Source of the DNA: a bacterium
GTDB lineage: Bacteria > UBP14 > UBA6098
Direction of reading: 5' to 3'
DNA length: 60,923 nucleotides
Assembly: GCA_023145965.1 (NCBI GenBank)
Contig: JAGLDC010000060.1
Span: forward strand, 1 to 60,923
The notes beneath the pieces were generated by a model. The model made no database searches and was not told the DNA's origin. It worked only from the letters and a program-made list of their open reading frames with translations. The position numbers and the translations under genes are program-made. Below are positions 38,101-46,299 of this stretch, one piece after another. How positions within the stretch are numbered: the first letter of the stretch is position 1; each line of letters starts with the position of its first letter.

Positions 38101-38544
38101 ATGAAAGTTATTCTCACTGAAGATGTCAGAAGCCTCGGAAATGCCGGCGATGTCGTCAATGTTGCCGATGGTTATGCCCGCAATTTTCTGATTCCAAAAA
38201 ATTTAGTGGTTTCGGCTACTAAGAACAATCTCACTAAAGTCGAGCATATAAAAACTGCTCGTTCTAATCGTGAAGTAAAACGCAAACGCACGCTTTCTTT
38301 GCTTGCGGAGAAACTCGATGGTTTTAGCGTAGATATTCCTGTTCAAGTCGGTGAAGACGACCGAGTTTTCGGTGCGGTTACCACCCTCATGATCGCTGAT
38401 GCCTTACGGGCTAAGGGATTTAATATCGAGCGCAAAACGATACAGCTAGAAGATCCAATTAAGCAACTCGGCGTATATAATGTCGAGGTTAAGTTGCATG
38501 CAGAGGTTCGCCCACAGATACGGGTTTGGGTAGTCAGCGCCTAA
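38101..38544 (+). CDS. rplI: Large-subunit ribosomal protein L9
   Basis: 147 residues with the L9 signature MKVILTEDVRSLGNAGDVVNV near the start, DGYARNFLIPKNLV, a central connecting helix rich in Lys and Arg, and a C-terminal domain with DDRVFGAVTT. It binds domain V of 23S rRNA at the base of the L1 stalk. It starts 9 nt after rpsR with TAGGAGG upstream. Confidence 0.98.
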   Translation: MKVILTEDVRSLGNAGDVVNVADGYARNFLIPKNLVVSATKNNLTKVEHIKTARSNREVKRKRTLSLLAEKLDGFSVDIPVQVGEDDRVFGAVTTLMIADALRAKGFNIERKTIQLEDPIKQLGVYNVEVKLHAEVRPQIRVWVVSA

Positions 38545-38551
38545 TGACTAT

Positions 38552-39229
38552 ATGAATAACCCGTTATTCTGGAGGTTATTTCTAGCCCACGTGGCCGCAG
38601 ACTTCGCCCTCCAGCCCGACGCACTTATTAAGGCCAAGCGGAAGGTTTGGGGGATAGTGATTCACGCCTGCATTTTCGCCTTGGCGATGGCTATAACGAT
38701 GCGGGATTATTTAGACTCACGCTCGATTCTTATTGCTTTATTATCGCTTGCGGTTTTTCATTTCGCTGTGGATCTGGGCAAGAAAAAACTCCAGCAACTT
38801 ATGGGAAGAGAGTCATTGTGGCTACTCTTAGGAGATCAAGCGCTTCATGTTGCCTCGGTTTTGCTCGTTTCGTATATTTTCCGATTTCGGGTGATAACTG
38901 ATCAGTCGGCCTTTGCGCCTTTATCTCTTGCTATAATAGCAGTTTGGGCCGGAGTAATAATTTTCGAAACAGCTAAAGCAGAGATTACTGGAAGCTATTT
39001 AAAGCCTTTTTCAACACTCGGTTCGCAAAGAGGTAATTTAACGCTAGTAGAAAGCGGTGTTCTTTTTGCCATAGGGCTTCAGACCGGATGGTTCTTGCTT
39101 GGTTTGCTCGTTCTTATCCCGCGTATCGTTGGCTGGTTCAAAGGCAAAAAGGTTGGTGTGATACCTTATTGTTGGGCATTTGCGTTTATTCTAGGCATAA
39201 TTTCAAGGTTTATGGTGCTTAAAGGATGA
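38552..39229 (+). CDS. DUF3307 family membrane protein
   Basis: 225 residues with five or six hydrophobic segments. The N-terminal motif FLAHVAADFALQPDALIKAK and the later FHFAVDLGKKKLQ and LLLGDQALHV match the DUF3307 family, inner-membrane proteins of unknown role that carry conserved His/Asp residues in their helices. The ATG has little visible ribosome binding site and lies 7 nt after rplI, so translational coupling is likely. Its stop overlaps the next start as ATGA. Confidence 0.85.
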   Translation: MNNPLFWRLFLAHVAADFALQPDALIKAKRKVWGIVIHACIFALAMAITMRDYLDSRSILIALLSLAVFHFAVDLGKKKLQQLMGRESLWLLLGDQALHVASVLLVSYIFRFRVITDQSAFAPLSLAIIAVWAGVIIFETAKAEITGSYLKPFSTLGSQRGNLTLVESGVLFAIGLQTGWFLLGLLVLIPRIVGWFKGKKVGVIPYCWAFAFILGIISRFMVLKG

Positions 39230-39690
39230 AACTTCTCATTATTGACAGCCTTGCAATCGACGCCAAATCTAATGATATGGTAATAGTTTTGCGCGTCGAG
39301 GATAACGACGAGATACTACCTATCTGGATAGGCAACATCGAAGCGCTTTCGATAGCACTTTCCTTATCTAATACAAAGCCACTACGCCCACTCTCTCATG
39401 ACCTTATTGTCAACATCTCGCGCGGTTTTGAGGCGGAGATACAACGTGTTGTCATAACAGCTCTTATCGAAAATACATACTACGCTTTGGTCTATTTCCA
39501 AAGGGAAAAGGACCTTATCGTTGTGGATTCGCGTCCGTCTGATGCTATAGCACTTGCATTGAGAGTGGGTGCACCTATCTTTTTAAAGGATGAAATCCCC
39601 ACAGTCAGTGCCGATTTGGAAAATGAAGAGAGGCGTAAACTCGAGCTTCGATTAAAGCGAATAGATCCTAAGCAAATCGTAGGAGGGTAG
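39226..39690 (+). CDS. DUF151 bifunctional-nuclease domain protein
   Basis: 154 residues. The DUF151/BFN domain covers residues 1-130, with ILPIWIGNIEALSIALSLS, RPLSHDLI and VVDSRPSDAIALALRVGAPIFL as the family blocks. Members have reported nuclease activity in plants and are widespread in bacteria with unclear function. The C-terminal tail is charged and helical (LENEERRKLELRLKRIDPK). It overlaps the DUF3307 gene by 4 nt and abuts the carbonic-anhydrase gene, so it belongs to the same transcript. Confidence 0.9.
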   Translation: MKLLIIDSLAIDAKSNDMVIVLRVEDNDEILPIWIGNIEALSIALSLSNTKPLRPLSHDLIVNISRGFEAEIQRVVITALIENTYYALVYFQREKDLIVVDSRPSDAIALALRVGAPIFLKDEIPTVSADLENEERRKLELRLKRIDPKQIVGG

Positions 39691-40191
39691 ATGATCAAGG
39701 AGTTTGAAGGGAAAAAGCCGGACTTCGAAAATAGCGCTTTCCTAGCGGAAAATGCCACTTTGATAGGTAATGTTCAGCTTGCCACAGATTCGAGTGTTTG
39801 GTTTGGCGCTGTCCTTAGGGCTGATCTTAACTCTATTATTGTCGGGAAGAGATCGAACATTCAGGACTTATGTGTTATTCATGTTGATACGGACAAGCCT
39901 GTGGTTATCGGTGAGGATGTTACTATCGGCCATTCGGCTACAATTCACGGAAGCACTCTGGAGGACAGATGTCTCATCGGCATGGGAGCTGTGATATTAG
40001 ATGGTGCAACAATAGGCACAGGCGCTATCGTTGCGGCAAATTCGCTAGTCCCTCCGGGTAGAAAGGTGCCGCCAAAAACCCTTGTTGCAGGAATTCCTGC
40101 TAAAACCTTGCGAGAACTTACAGATAAAGATTACGAGGACCTTAAACATCATGCGGAGAGCTATGTCGAACTTGCTAAAAGACATGCATAA
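39691..40191 (+). CDS. Gamma-class carbonic anhydrase-like hexapeptide-repeat protein
   Basis: 166 residues forming a left-handed beta-helix of hexapeptide repeats. The three zinc ligands His64 (VIHVD), His81 (IGHSA) and His86 (IHGST) are present, as are Arg43, Asp45 and Gln58 around the active site (VLRADL, NIQD). It is of the YrdA/CaiE/Cam family. Actual CO2 hydration is not assured, because many homologues lack the proton-shuttle loop, and the loop appears short here. It starts immediately after the DUF151 stop, with AGGAGGG upstream. Confidence 0.92.
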   Translation: MIKEFEGKKPDFENSAFLAENATLIGNVQLATDSSVWFGAVLRADLNSIIVGKRSNIQDLCVIHVDTDKPVVIGEDVTIGHSATIHGSTLEDRCLIGMGAVILDGATIGTGAIVAANSLVPPGRKVPPKTLVAGIPAKTLRELTDKDYEDLKHHAESYVELAKRHA

Positions 40192-41977
40192 GGTTTTTAT
40201 ATTACTTGCGTTAATCTCAACGAGCGCAGTTTTTGGGTGGGTCGATCCTCAATTCGTTGAAGGCTCATTTAAGTCTGCACTCGAAGTATTCCGAGGGGGC
40301 GATTATCAATCTTCCCACAAAAAATTTACTTCGCTTTTGATGGATTCCAGAGGCACCGAGCATTATTCGATGACCAAATTTATGGTGGCTTTGAGTTCCT
40401 ATCGTGATGGCAACTGGGAGGCTTCTGCTCGGGAGTTTGGAGATTATGTTAGGAGTTTTCCTGAATATCCAATCTCAGCAACTGCAAGATTATATCAGGG
40501 CAATGCATATTTCTTCATGGATGATTACATCAATGCCACCGAGGTGTATCTTGCCTCAGCGAAATTAGCTGGGGATGATATGCCGAAGGTTGCTGCGAAT
40601 GCAATGCAATCTTCTTCGAACCTTCTATGGGGTTACCTCACAGATGATCAGATTATGCTTCTTGCTGCACGTCTGGAAGGATCTTCTGGACAAATCGTAG
40701 ATTTTTATCGCGTTAAGCGTTTCCAATTTAGAGGGGAAAACCGTAGGGCCTTAGAACTATGCAATAGAAGCCTCGAAACTCGTGCGTTTGGAGTTTTTTC
40801 TGACAGTCTGAAGGTGCTTGCCAACACACTCAAAAACGCTATATCCGAAAAGATTAATATACTTGTCCTTGCCCCCACTGAAGGGGCTTATGCCGAATAT
40901 GGCAATAACATTGTCAACGGTGTTAAGATGGCGGTTGACAGGTTCTCGCGGGAAAAACGAATAAATATTGCGGTAATAACCGAGAACACAGCGGCCGATC
41001 CGCTGGTCGCGGCTTATGCTTGTAAAACTGCAATCGCTAAGAACTCACCTATCGCCGTTATTGGACCACTTCTTTCTGATGTTGCCGTGCCGGTGGCCAT
41101 ATATTGCGATCACGAGCACGTGCCATTGATACTTCCCACTGCCAGCAAGGATGGTCTCTCGGGTATATCGCCGTTTGTCTTTCAGCTCTCCTCTCCGCCA
41201 TCTGTCGGAGCGAAGACATTGGCACATTTTGCTTTTGATTCGCTTGCTGTTACTCGTTTTTCGGCCTTGGCGCCGGATGATCCCATTGGCAGAAAAGCCG
41301 TTGACCTTTTTGTGAAAGAGGTCGAGGCCCTTAATTGTGAGATGCTAAGTGTGGCCTATTACGCCGAGGGCACCATAGATTTTTCAGAGCATTTACAGGC
41401 TATTAAAAAGCCATATTTCGATGAGGCTAAGCGCTTTTTTCCGCATGCCGATACCACGGATACTCGTTTTTATAAACCCAACCATTCCATGCGTAATGAA
41501 GAGGAATGGATTGTCGATATTCCCGGATTTTTCGTTCCGGCCTATTATGATGATCTTGTAAATATTATTCCTCAAGTTCCGTTTAATTATATTCGACCAA
41601 GATTTCTAGGCGAAAACGGCTGGATAATCGACCAGCTTAAAACGATGAATGGCTCACAGATCGACAGCGCCGTTGTCGTTCCCGATGATTTTTGGGTCGA
41701 TGAAGGAAGCTCTATATGGACGAGTTTTTCAAAAGAATATAAAAAATCTTTCGGTGTCAATCCGGACAGAATTGCCGCACTTGGATTTGATTCTGCCAAA
41801 CTCATACTTCGCGGAATCGATAAGGGGCTTATCACACCGGAACAACAGAGGGATTTCCTTTCTGCCACAAACGATTTCTCCGGCACCAGCGGAGATATTA
41901 GCTTCGATGAAATGGGCACCAATTTCGATGTTTCATTAGTGCGGTTTAATAGGAATATTCCGGAGAAGATCAGGTGA
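40163..41977 (+). CDS. Periplasmic TPR plus type-1 ligand-binding-fold protein (LpoA-like architecture)
   Basis: About 604 residues: signal peptide; a TPR-like N-terminal region to about residue 225 (ALEVFRGGDYQSSHKKF, ARLYQGNAYFFMDDYINATEVY); then a periplasmic-binding-protein fold (INILVLAPTEGAYAEYGNNIVNGVKMA, AVIGPLLSDVAVPVA, IAALGFDSAKLILRG). This order matches LpoA, the outer-membrane activator of penicillin-binding protein PBP1A, but there is no lipobox. A soluble solute receptor is the alternative. The frame is open to 40082. I choose the ATG at 40163, with GGAGAG 5 nt upstream, inside the 3' end of the previous gene; the ATG at 40184 is a second option. Confidence 0.82.
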   Translation: MSNLLKDMHKVFILLALISTSAVFGWVDPQFVEGSFKSALEVFRGGDYQSSHKKFTSLLMDSRGTEHYSMTKFMVALSSYRDGNWEASAREFGDYVRSFPEYPISATARLYQGNAYFFMDDYINATEVYLASAKLAGDDMPKVAANAMQSSSNLLWGYLTDDQIMLLAARLEGSSGQIVDFYRVKRFQFRGENRRALELCNRSLETRAFGVFSDSLKVLANTLKNAISEKINILVLAPTEGAYAEYGNNIVNGVKMAVDRFSREKRINIAVITENTAADPLVAAYACKTAIAKNSPIAVIGPLLSDVAVPVAIYCDHEHVPLILPTASKDGLSGISPFVFQLSSPPSVGAKTLAHFAFDSLAVTRFSALAPDDPIGRKAVDLFVKEVEALNCEMLSVAYYAEGTIDFSEHLQAIKKPYFDEAKRFFPHADTTDTRFYKPNHSMRNEEEWIVDIPGFFVPAYYDDLVNIIPQVPFNYIRPRFLGENGWIIDQLKTMNGSQIDSAVVVPDDFWVDEGSSIWTSFSKEYKKSFGVNPDRIAALGFDSAKLILRGIDKGLITPEQQRDFLSATNDFSGTSGDISFDEMGTNFDVSLVRFNRNIPEKIR

Positions 41978-41981
41978 TAGA

Positions 41982-42182
41982 ATGACAAATGAACCTTTAT
42001 TGAAATTAAAAAACCCGAACGGCTCTACTCAAGAAATAACGATAGAGCAACTTTGCGTGAGTAATCACATCACTTATCAAGCTTTAGTAGCGGTTTTGGT
42101 TAGGAAAGGTATAATCTCGGAAGATGAGCTTCTCGAAGAGGTAAAGCGTGTCCAGAATTTGAGATTTGACGAAAATGGATAA
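41982..42182 (+). CDS. Small conserved-looking protein of unknown function
   Basis: 66 residues, soluble, no recognised domain. A helical C-terminal half reads VLVRKGIISEDELLEEV, a pattern often used as a small helix-turn unit. AGGTGA lies before the ATG, it starts 5 nt after the previous gene and overlaps the next by 8 nt, which supports a real gene in the operon. Confidence 0.65.
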   Translation: MTNEPLLKLKNPNGSTQEITIEQLCVSNHITYQALVAVLVRKGIISEDELLEEVKRVQNLRFDENG

Positions 42183-42588
42183 GTTTTCCTGGGTAAATCG
42201 GCCTTCGGGGGAGTTTCGAGGACGCAAGATTTTTGGAATCATTGTTATCGTGCTAACCGGTATAGTTGTTTTTTGGGCATCAGAGAACAATTGGTTTTTT
42301 TCGGTAATTGCGGTTTTTTTAATGGTTTTTGCCTCGTCGAGATTTTATTTTAGGACATACTTTTATGCCGATGATATAGGTGTAGGCGAAAAATTTATGG
42401 GATATTCCAGAACAAGAAAGTGGAAGGAGTTCCGACGGGTCGATGAAGGAAACAAGGCTGTTTTTCTTTCGACCTTCGAGACACCTCGGCGCATGGATAA
42501 TTTTCGTGGGTGGTTTATTCCTACACCATCGAGCGAGGTGAAGGAGTTTATTATTAGGAAAGTCCGAGAGACTCATAAACCCAAATAA
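42175..42588 (+). CDS. Small membrane protein with PH-like domain
   Basis: About 137 residues. Two adjacent hydrophobic segments (about 19-57: IFGIIVIVLTGIVVFW and FFSVIAVFLMVFAS) are followed by a strand-rich domain (YFYADDIGVGEKFMGYSRTRKWKEFRRV...VFLSTFETPRR) resembling bacterial PH-like domains of the YdbT/bPH type. The role is unknown. An in-frame TTG at 42166 is possible, but the ATG at 42175, overlapping the previous stop, is preferred. Confidence 0.72.
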   Translation: MDKFSWVNRPSGEFRGRKIFGIIVIVLTGIVVFWASENNWFFSVIAVFLMVFASSRFYFRTYFYADDIGVGEKFMGYSRTRKWKEFRRVDEGNKAVFLSTFETPRRMDNFRGWFIPTPSSEVKEFIIRKVRETHKPK

Positions 42589-42606
42589 AAGGGATTTGGA
42601 GGTTTT

Positions 42607-42975
42607 ATTATCAAGGATAATTTCTGGAATGTCGATTGGGAAAGCGAATTTTCCGCCGAACTTTCGGAGGAAGAGCTGGCGCTATTTGATAAGGTCTCCA
42701 TGGAGATTGCAAAGCGCCAGTTGACTGTTCCGGCTCTTATGATAATCGAGGGGTTTAAGCCACTGAATTGGATTGGCAGCCAGTTTATGTTACTTTTAGA
42801 GCCATTTACTGTATATATTTTCAATGTTAAGCAGATTCAAACTTTGCGTAGGGCACTTCAAAAGCGCGAGGCGATGGAAGAGCTTGCCAAACGAATAGAA
42901 AAAGCCGATGTGAAATACGGCCCAAAAAAGAAAAAAAAGGCCAAAAAGAGGAGCCCAGATGAACAAAAAACCTGA
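42607..42975 (+). CDS. Small soluble protein, probable ATT or ATC start codon
   Basis: About 122 residues. The part from the ATG at 42700 is an obvious coding frame. The same frame continues upstream without a stop to 42589 and reads as protein (DNFWNVDWESEFSAELSEEE), but has no ATG, GTG or TTG. A strong GGAGG (42598-42602) sits 4 nt before ATT (42607) and 7 nt before ATC (42610), so initiation at one of these is likely. The N-terminal part is acidic, a hydrophobic patch lies in the middle and the C terminus is a Lys-rich tail (KKKKKAKKR). No family is recognised. It overlaps the MutL-family gene by 17 nt. Confidence 0.7.
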   Translation: MIKDNFWNVDWESEFSAELSEEELALFDKVSMEIAKRQLTVPALMIIEGFKPLNWIGSQFMLLLEPFTVYIFNVKQIQTLRRALQKREAMEELAKRIEKADVKYGPKKKKKAKKRSPDEQKT

Positions 42976-44827
42976 GGATATCAAGATTATTCTTGCAACG
43001 GACTGCGGTTCGACGACAACGAAGGCTATTTTGATTATGCTTCAAGAAAACGAATACAGGCTTGTCGTTCGTGGCGAAGCGCCTACCACGGTCGAGGCGC
43101 CATTCGAAGACGTAACGATGGGTGTTCTTAATGCAGTAACCGAGGTTTCCGAGCTCGCGAATAGGGAGCTTGTCGGCAAAGACGAGATGATTATACGCCC
43201 CTCTTCTGGAGAAAAGGGGACGGATATTTATATTTCGACATCGAGCGCTGGTGGTGGCCTTCAGATGATGGTTGCCGGTGTTGTCAGAAGCATGACTGCG
43301 AAATCGGCTGAGAACGCCGCTCTCGGTGCCGGAGCTATTGTGATGGATGTTATTGCTTCAAATGATAAGCGTCTTCCGCACGAGCAGATCGAGCGCATAC
43401 GCCAACTCAGACCAGACATGATACTTCTTTCCGGCGGCATCAATGGAGGCACTGTTACTCATGTTGTAGAGCTTGCAGAGCTTATAGGTGCAGCCGATCC
43501 AAAACCGAGACTCGGAATAGGATATCACCTTCCGGTCATCTATGCAGGAAACAAGGACGCAAGGGATAATGTGAGCGGCATACTTGCGGAAAAAGTTGAT
43601 TTGCGCATTGTCGATAATATTCGCCCTACTCTTGAAGAGGAGAACCTCAAACCGGCGCGAGAGATGATACATAATCTCTTTATGGAACATGTTATGGCTC
43701 AGGCTCCGGGGTATAAGAAGCTTATGAGCTGGTCGGATGCCCCAATTATGCCTACGCCGGGAGCTGTCGGTCTTATTATGAAGCGGGTCGCAGACGAAGA
43801 GGGTATTCAGGTTTTGGGTGTTGATATCGGCGGCGCAACCACCGATGTTTTCAGTGTTTTCAAAAATCCATCTTACGATATTCACAAGGATGAGAACGAA
43901 ATCGATAATCCCAAAACGATATTCAATCGCACAGTATCAGCTAACCTCGGGATGAGTTATTCGATAAGCAATGTTTTTAAGGAAACTGGAATCGCGAATA
44001 TTATGCGTTGGGTGCCGTTCAAGATGGACGAAGTAGTTCTTCGCAATCAGGTAAAAAACAAAATGATACGTCCGACGACTATTCCACAGGCCATGGAAAC
44101 ACTGATTTTCGAACAGGCTGTCGCGCGTGAAGCTTTGAGGTTGGCTTTCATTCAGCATAAGAATTTCGCGACCACCTTGAAAGGCGTTCAGAAGAAGCGC
44201 ACCATATCGGAAACCTTCGAGCAAACCGACAGCGATACGCTGGTCGATCTAATGGGATTGGATATTCTCATAGGTTCGGGTGGTGTGCTTTCGCACGCCC
44301 CTAAGCGCAACCAAGCGGCCATGCTCATGCTCGATGCCTTCCAGCCACAGGGCATTACCATGCTTGCTGTCGATTCGATTTTTATGATGCCTCAACTCGG
44401 CGTTCTTTCGACTATACATCCTAAGGCTGCCACCGAGGTTTTCCATAATGACTGCCTTATTTATCTCGGCACCTCGGTATCGCCGAGAGGTACAACCAAA
44501 AAAGGACATGCAGTAGGTCATTATAAGATCGAGTTGCCGTCCGGTGAGATTCATGAGGATGAGCTTATTTTTGGAGAGATGAAGAGATTCCCACTTGAGA
44601 TCGGAGAGAAAGCGAAACTCACTTTTGACTGCTCGCGCGGGTTCGATTGTGGCGAGGGTAGCGGAAAGAAAGTCGAGCGTGAGATTTATGGTGGTATTGT
44701 TGGTGTTATTCTCGATGGAAGAGGCCGTCCTCTTCACATACCAGAAGTCGAAGCCGAGAGAGTTACCGCGCTGAAAAATTGGCTCTTAACTCTCGAAGTT
44801 TACCCCGAAGACGCTCTCAACGGTTAA
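42959..44827 (+). CDS. MutL (glutamate mutase L) family ASKHA-fold protein
   Basis: 622 residues. Two phosphate-binding signatures of the actin/hexokinase/Hsp70 fold are visible: ATDCGSTTTKAIL (about 13-25) and GVDIGGATTDVFSV (about 289-302), plus LLSGGINGG and GSGGVLSHAP. The family is named from clostridial glutamate mutase operons, where MutL is thought to reactivate the B12 enzyme. No mutase (MutS/MutE) or other B12 enzyme is encoded in this window. Here it is paired with the barrel-sandwich protein 16 nt downstream, which probably acts with it. AGGAG precedes the ATG. Confidence 0.9.
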   Translation: MNKKPEDIKIILATDCGSTTTKAILIMLQENEYRLVVRGEAPTTVEAPFEDVTMGVLNAVTEVSELANRELVGKDEMIIRPSSGEKGTDIYISTSSAGGGLQMMVAGVVRSMTAKSAENAALGAGAIVMDVIASNDKRLPHEQIERIRQLRPDMILLSGGINGGTVTHVVELAELIGAADPKPRLGIGYHLPVIYAGNKDARDNVSGILAEKVDLRIVDNIRPTLEEENLKPAREMIHNLFMEHVMAQAPGYKKLMSWSDAPIMPTPGAVGLIMKRVADEEGIQVLGVDIGGATTDVFSVFKNPSYDIHKDENEIDNPKTIFNRTVSANLGMSYSISNVFKETGIANIMRWVPFKMDEVVLRNQVKNKMIRPTTIPQAMETLIFEQAVAREALRLAFIQHKNFATTLKGVQKKRTISETFEQTDSDTLVDLMGLDILIGSGGVLSHAPKRNQAAMLMLDAFQPQGITMLAVDSIFMMPQLGVLSTIHPKAATEVFHNDCLIYLGTSVSPRGTTKKGHAVGHYKIELPSGEIHEDELIFGEMKRFPLEIGEKAKLTFDCSRGFDCGEGSGKKVEREIYGGIVGVILDGRGRPLHIPEVEAERVTALKNWLLTLEVYPEDALNG

Positions 44828-44842
44828 TCATAAGGAGTTAAT

Positions 44843-45973
44843 ATGGGACATGTTTATACACCGGGCCTAAAAGTCACAGAATACACAAAAGTTAAAAAAC
44901 GCCGGATACTTCCGTTGAAGGGTGAGGTTACCGTTAAGGTTGGGGATAAAGTCGATCCACACGATGTGGTTGCTAGGACAGAGCTTCCGGGAAATGTTGA
45001 TTCAATTAATGCAACCAACATTTTAGGTTGTGATCCCGATGACCTCAATTACTTCATGAAGGTCGAACTCAATCAGCCACTCGTTAAGGGTGATATTATC
45101 GCACAAAACAAGGGTATTTTTAACACGGGCTTTTTTAAGACTCAGATAAAAATGCCTTTCAATGGCCATGTCGAGTCGATGAGTAGTGTAACCGGAAATA
45201 TTCTTCTTCGCGCAAAGCCAATACCTGTAGAGGTAACTGCTTATATCGAGGGCGAGATAAGCGAAATTATCCCAAGGGAGGGTGTTGTATTGGAGGCAAA
45301 CGCGACCTTCATTCAGGGGATTTTTGGTATCGGCGGCGAGAGATTCGGAGAAATAGTCACAGCTACATCGGATCACAAAACCGATCTGACTGCCGATCTT
45401 GTAAAAGAAGAGCATCGTAATAAGATACTAATCTGCGGGCGAAGGATAACATCGGGAGCATTTGCAAAGGCACTCGAGATGGGAGTTAAAGGGATCGTTG
45501 CTGGTGGGGTAGATGACCGCGACCTCAAGGAAATACTCGGCGAGGACATTGGTGTTGCTATCACCGGTTCAGAGGACGTAAGCACTACACTTATCGTTAC
45601 CGAGGGATTTGGCGATATTCCGATGGCCGAGAGAACATTCGAACTTTTAAAAAAGTACGAAAACAGACACGCGAGTATTAATGGTGCGACGCAGATACGC
45701 GCGGGCGTTATACGACCGGAGATAGTTATCACACAACCCAAACCACCAAAAGGATTCACCGAACCGACAGAGACTACGGTTGGTCTCGACATAGGTAGTG
45801 TAGTGAGAATTATTCGTGTTCCCTATTTCGGCCATTTAGGTGAGGTAATCGACCTTCCACCGGAGCTTCAAGAGTTGGAAAGCGGTTCGAAGGCTAGGGT
45901 TTTAAAGGTTCGCTTTAAGGATGGTAAAGAAACCGTTATTCCTCGTGCAAATGTCGAGACGATAGAGACATAA
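44843..45973 (+). CDS. Barrel-sandwich (biotinyl/lipoyl-like) protein paired with MutL-family protein
   Basis: 376 residues. Two short barrel-sandwich-like stretches appear near the N terminus (GEVTVKVGDKVDPHDVVARTELPG and MPFNGHVESMSSVTGNILLRA), followed by a central alpha/beta region (ILICGRRITSGAFAKALEMG, VKGIVAGGVDDRDL, DIGVAITGSED) and a C-terminal KOW/SH3-like strand set (GSVVRIIRVPYFGHLGEVIDL...SKARVLKVRF). There is no AMKM or DKA biotin/lipoyl attachment motif, so it is probably not modified. It follows MutL closely with AAGGAG upstream and probably ends this operon. The function is unknown. Confidence 0.72.
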   Translation: MGHVYTPGLKVTEYTKVKKRRILPLKGEVTVKVGDKVDPHDVVARTELPGNVDSINATNILGCDPDDLNYFMKVELNQPLVKGDIIAQNKGIFNTGFFKTQIKMPFNGHVESMSSVTGNILLRAKPIPVEVTAYIEGEISEIIPREGVVLEANATFIQGIFGIGGERFGEIVTATSDHKTDLTADLVKEEHRNKILICGRRITSGAFAKALEMGVKGIVAGGVDDRDLKEILGEDIGVAITGSEDVSTTLIVTEGFGDIPMAERTFELLKKYENRHASINGATQIRAGVIRPEIVITQPKPPKGFTEPTETTVGLDIGSVVRIIRVPYFGHLGEVIDLPPELQELESGSKARVLKVRFKDGKETVIPRANVETIET

Positions 45974-46169
45974 TTAAGCGGGACTTATCGTTGGTTTTGG
46001 ATTTATTCGCGCGCGGAAAACTTTTTTTCTCTCTCGTGGGATTAATCTTATAAGATCACAATATTTAGTTTATACGCTAGCTCTTTGCAGCCTTCAGTAA
46101 ACCTCCGAAACCTAAGGTCTCGAGGATTGATACCGCGCAAGCGATGACATAATTATTATTGCTTTTTTG

Positions 46170-46200
46170 GGTATCTTAATTCGCAAAATACGAATATACC
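46170..46200. promoter_or_regulatory. Bulged hairpin upstream of the DUF6754-type operon
   Basis: GGTAT (46170-46174) pairs with ATACC (46196-46200), and ATTCG (46179-46183) pairs with CGAAT (46191-46195), with a 4-nt bulge and a 7-nt loop. It ends exactly where the promoter candidate begins, so it could be a repressor or activator site, or the terminator of the preceding operon on either strand. Confidence 0.35.
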
Positions 46201-46229
46201 TTGCGCATTAGTGAAATTCAAAATATATT
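46201..46229 (+). promoter_or_regulatory. Weak promoter candidate for the DUF6754-type operon
   Basis: TTGCGC (46201-46206), 17-nt spacer, TATATT (46224-46229). The -10 is good and the -35 is poor. It would give a leader of about 65 nt. Confidence 0.35.
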
Positions 46230-46299
46230 ACTGAAGTTATATAAACACATAGAATTGAAACAAAATCAAAATTCTAATAAACTAACGAAAGGAGAAAGG

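Larger units (their letters stand above)
45974..46299. other. 326-bp gap before the DUF6754-type operon
   Basis: Non-coding as far as I can see. The first half is featureless apart from a T7 run at about 46022. An imperfect hairpin lies at 46170-46200 and a weak promoter candidate at 46201-46229. No copy of the five-member palindromic family is present. Confidence 0.6.

Noticed and set aside
45974-46169. Possible small RNA or tRNA in the gap before the DUF6754-type operon
   Set aside because: No cloverleaf or clear promoter-terminator pair could be found by eye.
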